Assembly (NCBI RefSeq): GCF_003944765.1
Contig: NZ_RWIU01000009.1
Span: 62,001-126,000, forward strand
Reading direction: 5' to 3'
From: Hymenobacter perfusus
Lineage (GTDB): Bacteria; Bacteroidota; Bacteroidia; Cytophagales; Hymenobacteraceae
Length of the DNA stretch: 64,000 nucleotides
In this document: positions 17,200 through 25,924 of the stretch, piece by piece
Numbering within the stretch: the stretch's first letter is position 1
Layout of the letters: each line of letters starts with the position of its first letter
Program-made: the position numbers and the translations under genes
Notes under the pieces: generated by a model
What the model saw: the letters and a program-made list of their open reading frames with translations, nothing else
The model's database searches: none
What the model was told of the DNA's origin: nothing

Positions 17200-18909
17200 A
17201 TGATTCTATCCCGCCTCTTCCTGACTACCGGTCTGAGCCTGACGGCCGTGCTTCCTTTGCTGGCCGATTCGGACCCGCAGAATCCGCCGGCTGCTCCGGT
17301 TGCCAAAACCACCGGCACGGTGCGCAAGCACCTGATTTATTTTAAAGATAAAGCCGGAACGCCCTATACCGTGGCCAACCCGCAGGCCTTCCTTTCCGCC
17401 CGCGCCATTCAGCGGCGGCAACGGCAGAATATTGTCGTTCTGCCGCGCGATTTGCCGGTTTCGCCCGCTTACGTGCAGCAGGTGAAGGCCGTGGCCGGGG
17501 CGCAGCTCTGGTACACCTCGCGCTGGTTTAACGCGGCCATTGTGGCCTGCGACTCGGCCACGCTGCAACAGGTGCAGGCGCTGCCCTGCGTGCGCTCGGC
17601 CCAAACGCTGAACCGGGGCCTGCCCGGCACCCGCAAACCCAAAGGCGAGGATGCCAATGGAACGCTCGATCAGGAGCGGGGCACCCGCAGCCAGTACGGC
17701 AAGGCCTTCACCCAGGCCCAGATGGTCGGGGCCGTGCAGATGCACGATGCCGGCTTCCGGGGCGAAGGCATGCAGATTGCCGTATTCGATGGCGGCTTTC
17801 CGGGCGTAAATTCGGCTTCTGCCTTCCGTTCCATCACCCAGGAAAACCGGCTGGCCGGCACGTTCAACGTGGTGGATAAATCCACCAACGTCTTTCTGCG
17901 TGACAGTCACGGCACGCACTGCCTGTCTACCATCGGTGGCAACGAAACCGGGCTGTACATCGGTACCGCGCCCAAGGCCACTTTCCGGCTGTTCATCACC
18001 GAGGACGTATCCTCGGAGCACCCCATTGAGGAAGCCAACTGGCTGATTGCCGCCGAAAAGGCCGACTCGGCCGGCGTAGACGTGATTAGCTCCTCGCTGG
18101 GCTACAGCACCTTCGACTTCCCCTCCATTGATTACAGCTACGCCACCATGAACGGGCGCACGGCTCTTTCCACGCGGGCGGCCACGGTAGCGGCCCGCGT
18201 GGGGATGGTGGTCGTCAGCTCGGCCGGCAACGAGGGCAACGGCAGCTGGCGTTACATCACCGCCCCCGCCGACGCCGACTCCATTCTGACCGTAGGGGCT
18301 ACCGACTCGCTGGCCGTGGTGGCCGGTTTCAGCTCCCGGGGCCCTACAGCTGATGGGCGCATCAAGCCAAATCTGGCCGCTATGGGCGTGCAGACGGCCA
18401 TTGTATCACCGGGCGGTGCCGTGATTCGGGGCAACGGTACCTCATACTCCTGCCCGGTGCTGGCCGGGCTGGTGGCGGGATTCTGGCAGGCCAACCCCAC
18501 GCTCACGGCCCAGCAGGTCATCAGCTTCTTGCAGCGTTCCGGTACCCGCGCCACCACCCCCAACGACGATATCGGCTACGGTATTCCCAACTTCGTGCGG
18601 GCCTATAACCTGGCTAACCCCGGCACGCCGCTGGCCGCTGCCCCGCCCGCCCCGCGCCAGGACCTGCTGATTTACCCCAACCCCAGCAAGGACGACGAGC
18701 TGTACCTGCAGCTAGCCGTTGACTTCCAGGCCACGCCGTTGCAGGTGCGCATCTATGATGCGCGCGGAGCCTTGGTGTCGGAGCAGCAGATTGCGCCTAC
18801 TACGGCCGCCGCTGTGCGCCTGCAGCCGGGCGTCCTCACCAAAGGCGTATACACCTGCACCGTCAGCAACCGGCGTGAACAGCGAACCGTACGGTTCGTG
18901 AAACTCTGA
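17200..18909 (+). CDS. Secreted subtilisin-like (S8) protease with type IX secretion sorting domain
   Basis: A 569-residue protein. The ATG at 17200 opens a signal peptide (MILSRLFLTTGLSLTAVLPL). Residues about 40-130 look like a propeptide. The S8 catalytic triad is visible: Asp in MQIAVFDGGFPGVN, His in DSHGTHCLSTIGGN, Ser in GNGTSYSCPVLAGLVAGF; the oxyanion Asn lies in VSSAGNEGNG. The final 80 residues form a Por/T9SS type A sorting domain (LLIYPNPSKDDELYLQL ... GVYTCTVSNRREQRTVRFVK). The protein is therefore expected to cross the outer membrane through the type IX system and be released or attached to the cell surface. Stand-alone gene between two terminators. Confidence 0.93.
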   Translation: MILSRLFLTTGLSLTAVLPLLADSDPQNPPAAPVAKTTGTVRKHLIYFKDKAGTPYTVANPQAFLSARAIQRRQRQNIVVLPRDLPVSPAYVQQVKAVAGAQLWYTSRWFNAAIVACDSATLQQVQALPCVRSAQTLNRGLPGTRKPKGEDANGTLDQERGTRSQYGKAFTQAQMVGAVQMHDAGFRGEGMQIAVFDGGFPGVNSASAFRSITQENRLAGTFNVVDKSTNVFLRDSHGTHCLSTIGGNETGLYIGTAPKATFRLFITEDVSSEHPIEEANWLIAAEKADSAGVDVISSSLGYSTFDFPSIDYSYATMNGRTALSTRAATVAARVGMVVVSSAGNEGNGSWRYITAPADADSILTVGATDSLAVVAGFSSRGPTADGRIKPNLAAMGVQTAIVSPGGAVIRGNGTSYSCPVLAGLVAGFWQANPTLTAQQVISFLQRSGTRATTPNDDIGYGIPNFVRAYNLANPGTPLAAAPPAPRQDLLIYPNPSKDDELYLQLAVDFQATPLQVRIYDARGALVSEQQIAPTTAAAVRLQPGVLTKGVYTCTVSNRREQRTVRFVKL

Positions 18910-18930
18910 TAAGTGGGTAAAAGCAACATT

Positions 18931-18962
18931 AAAAAAAGCAGGCTGGGAGGTCTGCTTTTTTT
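18931..18962 (+). terminator. Intrinsic terminator after the subtilase gene
   Basis: AAAAAAAGCAG pairs with CTGCTTTTTTT; a T-run completes it. Confidence 0.75.
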
Positions 18963-19136
18963 ATGCGTGGAAAAGCCGGGCTGCGTATCTTGAAGGCAGA
19001 CAAAAGAATGATTTGCTATTCATATTGGCTGAATAATTGCAAATAAAATTAGTAAATTGGCAATGATTTCCCGGCGGCCATTGTTGCTAGTCTGAAACCC
19101 TGGTTTCGTTTTATTCACTCTTACCATTTCTCTCCC

Positions 19137-19466
19137 ATGTTGCAAATGATGGTCACCAAGCGCCTCGGGCGTCGGCAGTTTCACTTTACGGTGCAGGGCG
19201 CCAATTTCCACGAAGTGGTGGCCGAGTACGACCGGCTCAGCTTTCCCGACGTGCCGAAGTGTGGCCTCTGTGGTTCCGATAACCTCGACCTCACCGCCCG
19301 CGTGGCCCAGGATAAGTTCAAGTACACCAGCCTCAAGTGCCTCGACTGCCGGGGCGACGTGACCTTCGGCAAGCGCGCCGATGACGACAAAACCGTGTTC
19401 CTGCGCAAAACCGAGGACGGCAAGCTCGACTGGCGCGCCTGGGAAAAGGAGCCCGCTACCAAGTGA
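19137..19466 (+). CDS. Small zinc-ribbon protein of unknown function
   Basis: A 109-residue protein with a four-cysteine zinc ribbon: CGLCGSDN (residues about 41-48) and CLDC (about 68-71). The region before it (VTKRLGRRQFHFTVQGANFH) and after it (VTFGKRADDDKTVFLRK) is charged. I recall similar stand-alone zinc ribbons in phages and in Bacteroidota genomes, but cannot name a family with confidence. It probably binds nucleic acid or protein. The ATG at 19137 is used; Met codons at 19149 and 19152 are also possible. The upstream 170 bases are AT-rich and may hold the promoter. Confidence 0.65.
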   Translation: MLQMMVTKRLGRRQFHFTVQGANFHEVVAEYDRLSFPDVPKCGLCGSDNLDLTARVAQDKFKYTSLKCLDCRGDVTFGKRADDDKTVFLRKTEDGKLDWRAWEKEPATK

Positions 19467-19595
19467 GAACTTAGATGTGAGAGCTTAGAAGTCAGATGTT
19501 AGAGCCTGGATACGCGAACTTCACGGGGCCCGATGCTGCTGTAGTTCTTATTCGTCTGGCTTCTAAGCTCTAAGTTCTCACTTCTAAGCTCTCAG
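19463..19595. repeat. Word-repeat inverted repeat after the zinc-ribbon gene
   Basis: The left side holds GAGAACTTAG and GAGCTTAGAAG; the right side holds CTTCTAAGCTC, CTAAGTTCTC and again CTTCTAAGCTCTCAG. The same 10-base word is thus reused in direct and inverted form. It begins inside the stop codon region of the zinc-ribbon gene and ends just before a terminator. Confidence 0.75.
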
Positions 19596-19601
19596 TTATA
19601 C

Positions 19602-19644
19602 AAAAAAACCGGCCGCTGCCCCCAGGGTAGCGGCCGGTTTTTTT
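19602..19644 (+). terminator. Strong intrinsic terminator
   Basis: AAAAAAACCGGCCGCT pairs with AGCGGCCGGTTTTTTT over a loop of about 11 bases. Confidence 0.85.
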
Positions 19645-19774
19645 GCGTTTGTCGGTACGAACCGGGGTGGTAGGCGCGTTGGGGCCCTGGGCCGGGCGTC
19701 CACCGGCCGGGCCGCCGCCGGGCTATTCCGCCGCCGGGCTACACTATCCTCCGTTATTCAGTTACTTTCGCGGT

Positions 19775-20476
19775 ATGAATCCGACCCGTCGTATGGCCCC
19801 GCTGCTGGCCCCTTCGCTTCTCGCCGCCGATTTTGGCAATCTGCAATTTGAAACCGAGCGGCTGGCCGGCTCTGCCGCCGACTGGCTGCATTTCGACGTG
19901 ATGGACGGCCGGTTCGTGCCCAATATTTCCTTTGGCATTCCGGTGCTGCAGGCTGTGCACCGCCACGCTAAGCAGCCCATCGATGTGCACCTCATGATTG
20001 AGGAGCCCCAGCACTACCTCAGTGCTTTCCGTGACGCGGGCGCGGCCAACATCACGGTGCACTACGAAGCCTGCACTCACCTGCACCGCGTCATTCAGCA
20101 AATCAAGCAGCTGGGCTGCCGGGCCGGCGTGGCCCTGAACCCGCACACGCCCGTGCACCTGCTCGCCGATATTGCCGCCGACCTCGATTTAGTGTGCATT
20201 ATGTCGGTAAACCCCGGGTTTGGGGGGCAGGCGTTTATTCCGAACACGCTCCGCAAGGTGGCCGTGTTGAAAGAGATGCTGGTGGACTCGGGCTCGGAAG
20301 CCCTCATTGAAATTGACGGCGGCGTGACCCTCGACAACGCCGGGGCGCTGGTAGAAGCCGGGGCCGACGTGCTGGTAGCCGGCTCCTTCGTATTCAGCTC
20401 GCCCGACCCGGTGGCTACCCTGGCCCGCATGCGCGAGCAGCTGGCCACCTCGGCCGCTACCGAAGACTATAACTAG
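19775..20476 (+). CDS. rpe: Ribulose-phosphate 3-epimerase
   Basis: A 233-residue TIM-barrel enzyme interconverting ribulose 5-phosphate and xylulose 5-phosphate in the pentose phosphate pathway. Signatures: APSLLAADFGNL, LHFDVMDGRFVPNISFG with metal-binding His and Asp, HLMIEEP, MSVNPGFGGQAFI and IDGGVTLDN, with the second catalytic Asp. The start at 19775 (MNPTRRMAPLLAPS) is chosen; the in-frame stretch upstream is low-complexity Pro/Gly and overlaps a promoter-like TTACTTTCG at about 19761. Only 9 bases separate it from the receptor gene that follows. Confidence 0.95.
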   Translation: MNPTRRMAPLLAPSLLAADFGNLQFETERLAGSAADWLHFDVMDGRFVPNISFGIPVLQAVHRHAKQPIDVHLMIEEPQHYLSAFRDAGAANITVHYEACTHLHRVIQQIKQLGCRAGVALNPHTPVHLLADIAADLDLVCIMSVNPGFGGQAFIPNTLRKVAVLKEMLVDSGSEALIEIDGGVTLDNAGALVEAGADVLVAGSFVFSSPDPVATLARMREQLATSAATEDYN

Positions 20477-20485
20477 CGCCCGCGC

Positions 20486-23053
20486 ATGCCCGCACCTCTT
20501 CGCGTTTCGTCGGTGGTTCCTGCGCTGTGGCTGCGGCTGCTGCTTTCTCCCGTACCGGTAGCGCTGGCCGGGGCCCTCGCGGCGGGCCTGAGTCCGGCCC
20601 GTGCCCAACAACCCGTTCAGACGGCGCGGGTGCTGGTAACCGGCACCGTGCGCGACGCGGCCGGCCAGCCGCTGGGGCAGGTGGCGGTGGGCGTGGAGGG
20701 CATGCCCGGCGGCACCAGCACCGACGACCGGGGCCGCTTCGCCCTGAACGTGGTGCGGCCCCTTGGCGGGAAGGCCCCGGTGCTGGTCATCAGGCGGCTG
20801 GGCTTCCGCACCGAGCGTGCCACCCTCAACCTCGACAGCCAGCGCGAGCTGACCCTGACGCTGCAGGAAGACAGCCGCGCCCTGGGCAACGTGACCGTGC
20901 GCGGCCGTTCCGACGTGACCGATACCCGCGAGCAGGTGAGTATTCTGCAGCTGGAGCCGCGCACGGCCAAGGAAATTCCCTCGCCCTTCGGCGACTTCTC
21001 GGCCATTTTGAAAACCCTGCCCGGCGTGGCCAGCACCAACGAGCTGACTAGCACCTACTCGGTACGGGGCGGCAACTACGAGGAAAACCTGGTGTACGTG
21101 AACGGCTTTGAGGTGTACCGGCCGTTTTTGGTGACGGCCGCCGCCCAGGAGGGCCTGAGCTTCATCAACCCCGATCTGGTAAATACCATTGAGTTTTCGA
21201 CCGGGGGCTGGCAGCCCAAGTACGGCGACAAACTGTCCTCAGTGCTGGATATCACCTACAAGCAGCCGGGCCGGTTTGCTGGCTCGGCCACGGCCAGCCT
21301 GGTGGGCGGCACGGCCCACGCCGAGGCAGCCTCGGCCAACCGGCGGGTCAGCTACCTGGCCGGGTTGCGCTACAAAAACGCCACCTACGTGTTCAACTCG
21401 CTGCAACAGCAGCAGGGCGGCTACAACCCCACGTTCTACGACGGGCAGAGCCTAATTACGGTGAATCTGGGGCCGAAGGATAACCTGGAACGTACCTCGC
21501 TGGGCGTTTTCAACACCTTTGCCCACAACGATTTTCGCTTCAACCCCGAGAGCGGAGAAAGTACGTTCAGTACCGCTACCAACCAGCTTTCCCGCCTCTA
21601 CATCGGGTATGCGGGCCGGGAGCGAATGCAGTACGATATGTACCAAGGCGGCCTGAACCTACGCCATGATGCGCTGCGCAACCTGCGGCTGGAGCTGCTT
21701 GGCGGCCTGGTGTACTCGCGTGAGTTTGAGTACCGCGACGTGGAAGCTGCCTACAGCATTGCCGAAATCAACCGGGACCAGAACTCAACCGAGTTCGGTA
21801 ACGATGTGAACCGGCGCGGCATCGGGTCACGGTTTCAGCACTCGCGTAACAACCTAACCGCCCGCATTGCCACCCTGGAAACCCGGGGCACCTGGACGCC
21901 GGGCGAGCGGAGCACCGTGCGCTGGGGCCTGAAAGTGGGCCGGGAGCGAATTCAGGACGAATTGAACGAGTATAGCTTCGTCGATTCGGCGGATTTCGTG
22001 CCCGATGCGCGCCGCACCCGGCTGGTATCCGGCCTGAACCTAGAAAGCACCCGCACCCAGGGATACCTGCAGCACACCGTCCGGTTTGACTCGCTGCGTA
22101 CGCTCACCTACGGCGGGCGCGTGAGCTACTGGACGGTAAACCGGCAAACCACCTTCAGTCCCCGGGTGCAGTATGCCTTCACCAGCGCCCGCAACCCGCG
22201 CCTGGCCTGGAAGGCGGCCGTGGGCGTGTACCATCAGCCGCCCTTCTACCGGGAGTTGCGCTTCCAGACCGGTGCGCCCCAGGACCAGGAAGGCCAGTTG
22301 AACCTGGCGCTGCGGGCCCAACGCTCCTTGCATTTTATTGTGGGCAATGAGCTGCGGTTTACCCAGTGGAACCGACCGTTCCGCTTCACCGGTGAGGCCT
22401 ACTACAAATACCTCACCGACGTGGTGCCTTACGACATCGACAATGTGCGCCTACGCTACCAGGCCAACAACGATGCCCGCGCCTACGCCGCCGGGGTGGA
22501 TGCGCGGGTGAGTGGGGAGTTCATTCCCGGCACCGAGTCGTGGTTTAGTCTGGGCGTGCTGACCACCCGCGAAAACCTGGCCGGCGACTCCATTAATACC
22601 TTTGATGCGGCGGGCAACGTGACCGGCCGGGAACCGAAAGGCTACATCCGCCGGCCCTCCGACCAGCGGCTGAATCTGGGCGTGTTTCTGCAGGATAACC
22701 TGCCCGGTAACCCCTCGGTGAAGGGCTACGTGAACCTGGTATTCGGCACCGGCCTGCCGTACAGCCCGCCCGATGCCCCCGATTTGCGAGGGACCAGTAA
22801 GCTCACCCGCTCCTATAAGCGCGTGGATCTGGGCTTTACCAAAGTCTTGAGCCTGCGCACGGCGGTAGAAGAAGCCAACGGCCGCACCGTGCAGCTCAAA
22901 ACCCTGTGGATGAGCCTGGAAGTGCTCAACATCCTCGGGGCGGATAACCTGGCCGGCTACAACTACATTCAGGACCTGAACGGCCGCATCTATTCCGTGC
23001 CCAACTTCCTCTCGCGCCGCCTCGTGAACCTGCGCGTTATTGCCCGGTTCTGA
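20486..23053 (+). CDS. TonB-dependent outer-membrane receptor with carboxypeptidase-like N-terminal domain
   Basis: An 855-residue protein. It has a signal peptide ending near ARAQQP (residue about 40). Residues 45-130 form a CarboxypepD_reg-like Ig fold (VTGTVRDAAGQPLGQVAVGV). Residues about 135-250 are the plug (IPSPFGDFSAILKTLPGVAS, YSVRGGNYEENLVYVNGFEV). A 22-strand barrel follows, ending FLSRRLVNLRVIARF with the terminal Phe. There is no SusC-length extension and no SusD gene next door, so the substrate is unknown. The 9-base gap to rpe implies co-transcription. It would be energised by ExbB-ExbD-TonB. Confidence 0.92.
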   Translation: MPAPLRVSSVVPALWLRLLLSPVPVALAGALAAGLSPARAQQPVQTARVLVTGTVRDAAGQPLGQVAVGVEGMPGGTSTDDRGRFALNVVRPLGGKAPVLVIRRLGFRTERATLNLDSQRELTLTLQEDSRALGNVTVRGRSDVTDTREQVSILQLEPRTAKEIPSPFGDFSAILKTLPGVASTNELTSTYSVRGGNYEENLVYVNGFEVYRPFLVTAAAQEGLSFINPDLVNTIEFSTGGWQPKYGDKLSSVLDITYKQPGRFAGSATASLVGGTAHAEAASANRRVSYLAGLRYKNATYVFNSLQQQQGGYNPTFYDGQSLITVNLGPKDNLERTSLGVFNTFAHNDFRFNPESGESTFSTATNQLSRLYIGYAGRERMQYDMYQGGLNLRHDALRNLRLELLGGLVYSREFEYRDVEAAYSIAEINRDQNSTEFGNDVNRRGIGSRFQHSRNNLTARIATLETRGTWTPGERSTVRWGLKVGRERIQDELNEYSFVDSADFVPDARRTRLVSGLNLESTRTQGYLQHTVRFDSLRTLTYGGRVSYWTVNRQTTFSPRVQYAFTSARNPRLAWKAAVGVYHQPPFYRELRFQTGAPQDQEGQLNLALRAQRSLHFIVGNELRFTQWNRPFRFTGEAYYKYLTDVVPYDIDNVRLRYQANNDARAYAAGVDARVSGEFIPGTESWFSLGVLTTRENLAGDSINTFDAAGNVTGREPKGYIRRPSDQRLNLGVFLQDNLPGNPSVKGYVNLVFGTGLPYSPPDAPDLRGTSKLTRSYKRVDLGFTKVLSLRTAVEEANGRTVQLKTLWMSLEVLNILGADNLAGYNYIQDLNGRIYSVPNFLSRRLVNLRVIARF

Positions 23054-23078
23054 TGTAAGTGAACGAGAAAATCTGCAC

Positions 23079-23115
23079 AAAAAAGTCCCGCCAGATTGTC
23101 TGGCGGGACTTTTTT
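23079..23115 (+). terminator. Strong intrinsic terminator after the receptor gene
   Basis: AAAAAAGTCCCGCCAGA pairs with TCTGGCGGGACTTTTTT with a 3-base loop; near-perfect, usable from both sides. Confidence 0.9.
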
Positions 23116-23193
23116 GTAGTTGTTATAACCAGGAGCCACACTGAATTTTACACGCTTATCGAGTTGATATGCTTACGAAGGAAATATGTTGGG

Positions 23194-23621
23194 CTACCGG
23201 TTCACGCCCAGCCAGCCGAACAGGGTCAGATGCACCGCCAGCACCAGCGGAAACACGAGGTAAGCCGCCCTTTTATTCCTGGCAGAAATGCCTGTCACCT
23301 GGCTCACCCGGTGCAACAGCAGCAGATACGTGGGGAATAGGCCAAAAAACAGAAAGGCATGAATAAAGCCCTGCCCCGCCAGATCGTGGGCGCCGCCGCC
23401 GTACAGCTTCACGCCGGCATCGTGCGCGCAAATCAGCAATGCGGCCAGCGTGGCGCTAAGTAAGGGCTTGGGTCGCTTGCATTGGCTGGCACCAGCAGCA
23501 GGGTGGTGGCTACCACCACCAGGGGCGTGAGCAGGATTTCGGTTGGGGCGGAGTAATAACCCAGCACGACGTTGCCGGTCAGCAAGCCGGCCGCCAGGAG
23601 GGTAGCAATGAGTAAGTGCAT
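23194..23621 (-). pseudogene. Frameshifted small membrane protein gene
   Basis: Two minus-strand frames join to give one sensible four-helix membrane protein. The first frame, from the ATG at 23621, reads MHLLIATLLAAGLLTGNVVL and YSAPTEILLTPLVVVATTLL up to about LVPANAS. The second frame continues from about 23470 with LLSATLAALLICAHDAG, FIHAFLFFGLFPTYLLLL and YLVFPLVLAVHLTLFGWLG to the stop at 23194. The frames differ by one base around 23455-23480, with no slippery heptamer that I can see. It is therefore either a recent frameshift mutation or a sequencing error. Family unknown. It lies downstream of the Crp-like gene in the same direction. Confidence 0.6.
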
Positions 23622-23707
23622 CAGAAGAGCAGCCGGTCAAGGGCGTTAGCGTGGTGAAACCATGCGTCAAAAGTCCCCCGGGCGGGGCACACTTCTGTTG
23701 ATATTTG

Positions 23708-24274
23708 TCAAGAACGGCGGGCACGCAGGCGGCTCAGGGTTTCGGGAGTGAGGCCCAGGTGCGAGGCCAGCAGCTTGAGGGGCACCCGCTGCGCAATGCC
23801 CGGGAAGTCGCGCAGCAGCAGCTCGTACCGCTCGGCGGCCGGCAGCATGCGCAGGTGCAGCGCCCGTTGCTCGCTGAGTACGTAGTACTGCTCCGTGAGC
23901 ACGCGGCCAATAAAGTTGAATTCCGGAAACTCCTGGTACAGCCGCTGCAGCTGCTCGTGGCTCAGTGACCAGAGCACGCAGTCGGAGAGGGCCTGCACGT
24001 ACTCGTGGGATGGTTGCCGGGAGAAAAAGCTCAGGATGGAAATGATGAAGTGCCCTTCCTGCATAAACCACGAAGTCGATTCTTTGCCTTCCCGGAGCGA
24101 AAAGCCGCGTACCAGCCCCTGTTCCACGAAATACAGCCGGTGCGCCGTGTGGCCCGGTTCCAGCAGATACGTGTGGGCCGGAGCCGTTTCGCGGCGCACC
24201 TGCCGGTGCAGGGCCGCTTCCAGATCCGCAGAAACCGGGTGAATAGCGCGGCAAATGGCTAGCAGTGCATCCAT
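23708..24274 (-). CDS. Crp/Fnr-family transcription regulator
   Basis: A 188-residue protein with an N-terminal cyclic-nucleotide-binding-like beta-roll (YLLEPGHTAHRLYFVEQGLV, FMQEGHFIISILSFF) and a C-terminal helix-turn-helix (RVPLKLLASHLGLTPETLSR). The phosphate-binding cassette Arg/Ser of true cAMP receptors is not seen, and there is no Fnr-type cysteine cluster, so the ligand is unknown. Bacteroidota have many such single-domain Crp-like regulators near membrane protein genes. The ATG at 24274 (MDALLAICRAIHP) is chosen; an upstream in-frame Met at 24301 overlaps the hairpin region. Confidence 0.85.
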   Translation of the reverse strand: MDALLAICRAIHPVSADLEAALHRQVRRETAPAHTYLLEPGHTAHRLYFVEQGLVRGFSLREGKESTSWFMQEGHFIISILSFFSRQPSHEYVQALSDCVLWSLSHEQLQRLYQEFPEFNFIGRVLTEQYYVLSEQRALHLRMLPAAERYELLLRDFPGIAQRVPLKLLASHLGLTPETLSRLRARRS

Positions 24275-24305
24275 GAGAAAAATCGAAAGGGAGAGAGACA
24301 AGTTA

Positions 24306-24385
24306 AAAGGGAGGAAGTCAACAGTAAAAGCGCCTACGTCTTCCTGATGAGACGTAGGCGCTTTTACTGTTGACTTCTTCCCTTT
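24306..24385. repeat. Long near-perfect palindrome between DUF2911 and crp-like genes
   Basis: 35-base arms (24306-24340 and 24351-24385) with one mismatch and a 10-base loop; the inner part is AAAAGCGCCTACGTC. It lies just after the DUF2911 stop (minus strand) and before the crp-like start. Possible terminator or attenuator. Confidence 0.85.
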
Positions 24386-24391
24386 GACTGC

Positions 24392-25465
24392 CTAATACGC
24401 CTTAGCCTGCCACTCGGTGAGGGCGATGCGCATGGTGGGGAGCTGGGTTTTGAAGGTGGTATCTTCCTTGTCGCCGAGCTTGATGGCCTTGCGGGCGTAC
24501 ACGATGGCCGTGCCGAAATCCTGCTGCTGGGCCAGCAAACGCGCTTTAATCCAGTTATTGGTAGCCGCGTCCTGTAGCTTCAGCGACTCATTGATCCAGG
24601 TGAGGGCACGCTCCGGCTGGATGTTGTTCTGCACCAGGTAGTCGGCGGCCTGGGCCAGTAGCTGCCAGTCGTTGGGCTGCTGCTGCAACACCTGCTCAAT
24701 GCCAGCCAGTACCTGCTTGTGCACTTCCGTCTCGATGGGCAGCGTGAGGGTGCGCTTCTCCCAGGTCAGGTTGAGGTGGGCGCCGGTGGCTTTGATGTCG
24801 GAAAACCAGTAGAGCAGGTTTTCGTGATAGGGCGCGGTTTCGGGCATCACCGGCACCCGGATGATGTCCTCGCGCTGGTCGTAGCCCTCGGCGCCCCAGT
24901 GGGTGGTCACGCGGTTCAGGGTCAGCTCCCAGTCTCGGTCCTGGTGGGGTACTACGTAGAACGAGTACTGCCCGGCCGGCACCAACTGCCCGCGCAGCAG
25001 CACTGGGGTGGAGAAGCGGATGAGTGTGTTTTCGTTGGCTCCCGCCCGCCAGACCTGGTCATAAGGCACCAGGCCACCCCACACGGTGCGGTTGCGCACG
25101 GCGGGCGAGTGGTAATCCACCGTCACTTCCGTCAGGCCGAATCCCTGGGAAACCAACGCGCGCGGACTGGCCTGGGGCAGCGGCAGCTGCACGGTGGGCA
25201 CGCCGGCAGCCGGGGCTGCCATGCCGTTGGGCGCGGTGCTGCCCGCCGTAGCCGGTACTGGTGCAGCGGTTGGTTGGGAAGGCGTAGCGGGAGCTACCGG
25301 CGCAGTAGTAGTCGGCGAAACGGTAGTGGGCGCCGGCGTGGCTGGGGATGCCGGCAGTGGAGCTGGGGTGGGCGCGGGCGTAGTCTGGGCCTGTACCAGG
25401 TTAGGGGCGCAGGCCAGGCTTAGGCCCAATCCCCAGTAAAGAGCCGATAGCCGAAGATTAAGCAT
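24392..25465 (-). CDS. DUF2911 protein with TPR-like C-terminus
   Basis: A 357-residue exported protein (signal peptide MLNLRLSALYWGLGLSLACA ... VQAQ). Residues 20-95 are Pro/Ala/Thr-rich and disordered. Residues about 105-250 are the DUF2911 domain, recognised by FGLTEVTVDYHSPAVRNRTV, WGGLVPYDQVWRAGANENTL and LVPAGQYSFYVVPHQDRDWE. Residues 260-357 contain helical repeats (ADYLVQNNIQPERALTWINE). DUF2911 is common in Bacteroidota and has no known function. The start is the ATG at 25465, because the in-frame extension upstream lacks a signal peptide. Confidence 0.85.
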   Translation of the reverse strand: MLNLRLSALYWGLGLSLACAPNLVQAQTTPAPTPAPLPASPATPAPTTVSPTTTAPVAPATPSQPTAAPVPATAGSTAPNGMAAPAAGVPTVQLPLPQASPRALVSQGFGLTEVTVDYHSPAVRNRTVWGGLVPYDQVWRAGANENTLIRFSTPVLLRGQLVPAGQYSFYVVPHQDRDWELTLNRVTTHWGAEGYDQREDIIRVPVMPETAPYHENLLYWFSDIKATGAHLNLTWEKRTLTLPIETEVHKQVLAGIEQVLQQQPNDWQLLAQAADYLVQNNIQPERALTWINESLKLQDAATNNWIKARLLAQQQDFGTAIVYARKAIKLGDKEDTTFKTQLPTMRIALTEWQAKAY

Positions 25466-25634
25466 AGAGAAGATCAACAGGTGAGGCAGACAACCGGGAC
25501 GAAAAACACCCTCGGAGCAAGGCACTCCGAAACAATGGTGCCAGAAATACGGTTAGCAGGGTGCAGAAAACGTAAAGGTCCTGCTTTTAAGGTAAAATTT
25601 CTGTGAAAAAGTTTTCATCTCTGGCTGGTGCGCT

Positions 25635-25642
25635 TACCTTTG
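25635..25642 (+). promoter_or_regulatory. Promoter -7 element TACCTTTG for the his operon
   Basis: An exact TAnnTTTG match, with a TTTTC stretch about 20 bases upstream that may serve as the -33 region. Transcription would start near 25649, 15 bases before the leader peptide ATG. Confidence 0.65.
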
Positions 25643-25663
25643 CCCCGCTACTCTAAGCCCCGT

Positions 25664-25792
25664 ATGCCATCCTCCGCGCTTTTCCTGAGCCCCTCCAGCC
25701 ATCTGGCCGCCCCCGTAGCGGGTCGCCTGGCCGGGCCCTGCGCGTCTGAGTCGAAGCATCACCATCACCACGGGCACCATTCCTCTTTCTAG
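25664..25792 (+). CDS. hisL: His operon leader peptide (histidine-rich, 42 residues)
   Basis: ATG at 25664, TAG at 25790-25792. The 42-residue peptide begins MPSSALFLSPSSHLA and ends SESKHHHHHGHHSSF: seven of eight consecutive codons (25757-25780) are His. It lies between an exact TACCTTTG promoter and hisG, followed by a terminator-like hairpin. This is the arrangement of a histidine attenuator: ribosomes stalled on His codons when charged tRNA-His is scarce would prevent the terminator from forming. Known his leader peptides are shorter and start close to the His run; the longer N-terminal part here is unusual. The function is inferred from position and composition. Confidence 0.8.
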   Translation: MPSSALFLSPSSHLAAPVAGRLAGPCASESKHHHHHGHHSSF

Positions 25793-25812
25793 AGGAATAT
25801 ACGCATCATATT

Positions 25813-25906
25813 GACCCCGTTGGGCGAGCCACAGTTGGCTCCCCGGCCCCCGAAAAACGGTGGCCCGGCCGTAGTTTGGCCCCATCCCAACGACCGGGTC
25901 CTTTTT
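25813..25906 (+). promoter_or_regulatory. Attenuator terminator hairpin of the his operon
   Basis: GACCC-CGTTGGG (25813-25824) pairs with CCCAACG-ACC-GGGTC (25886-25900), with a 3-base bulge, followed by CTTTTTCC. Smaller competing hairpins lie inside: GAGCC...GGCTC, and CCGG...CCGG around 25842-25869. It starts 21 bases after the leader stop codon. Confidence 0.6.
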
Positions 25907-25924
25907 CCCCAAGTCACTCTTCCC

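Noticed and set aside
25634..25912. Minus-strand open frame opposite the his leader
   Set aside because: The plus strand holds promoter, His-rich leader and terminator in the right order; the minus frame has no features.
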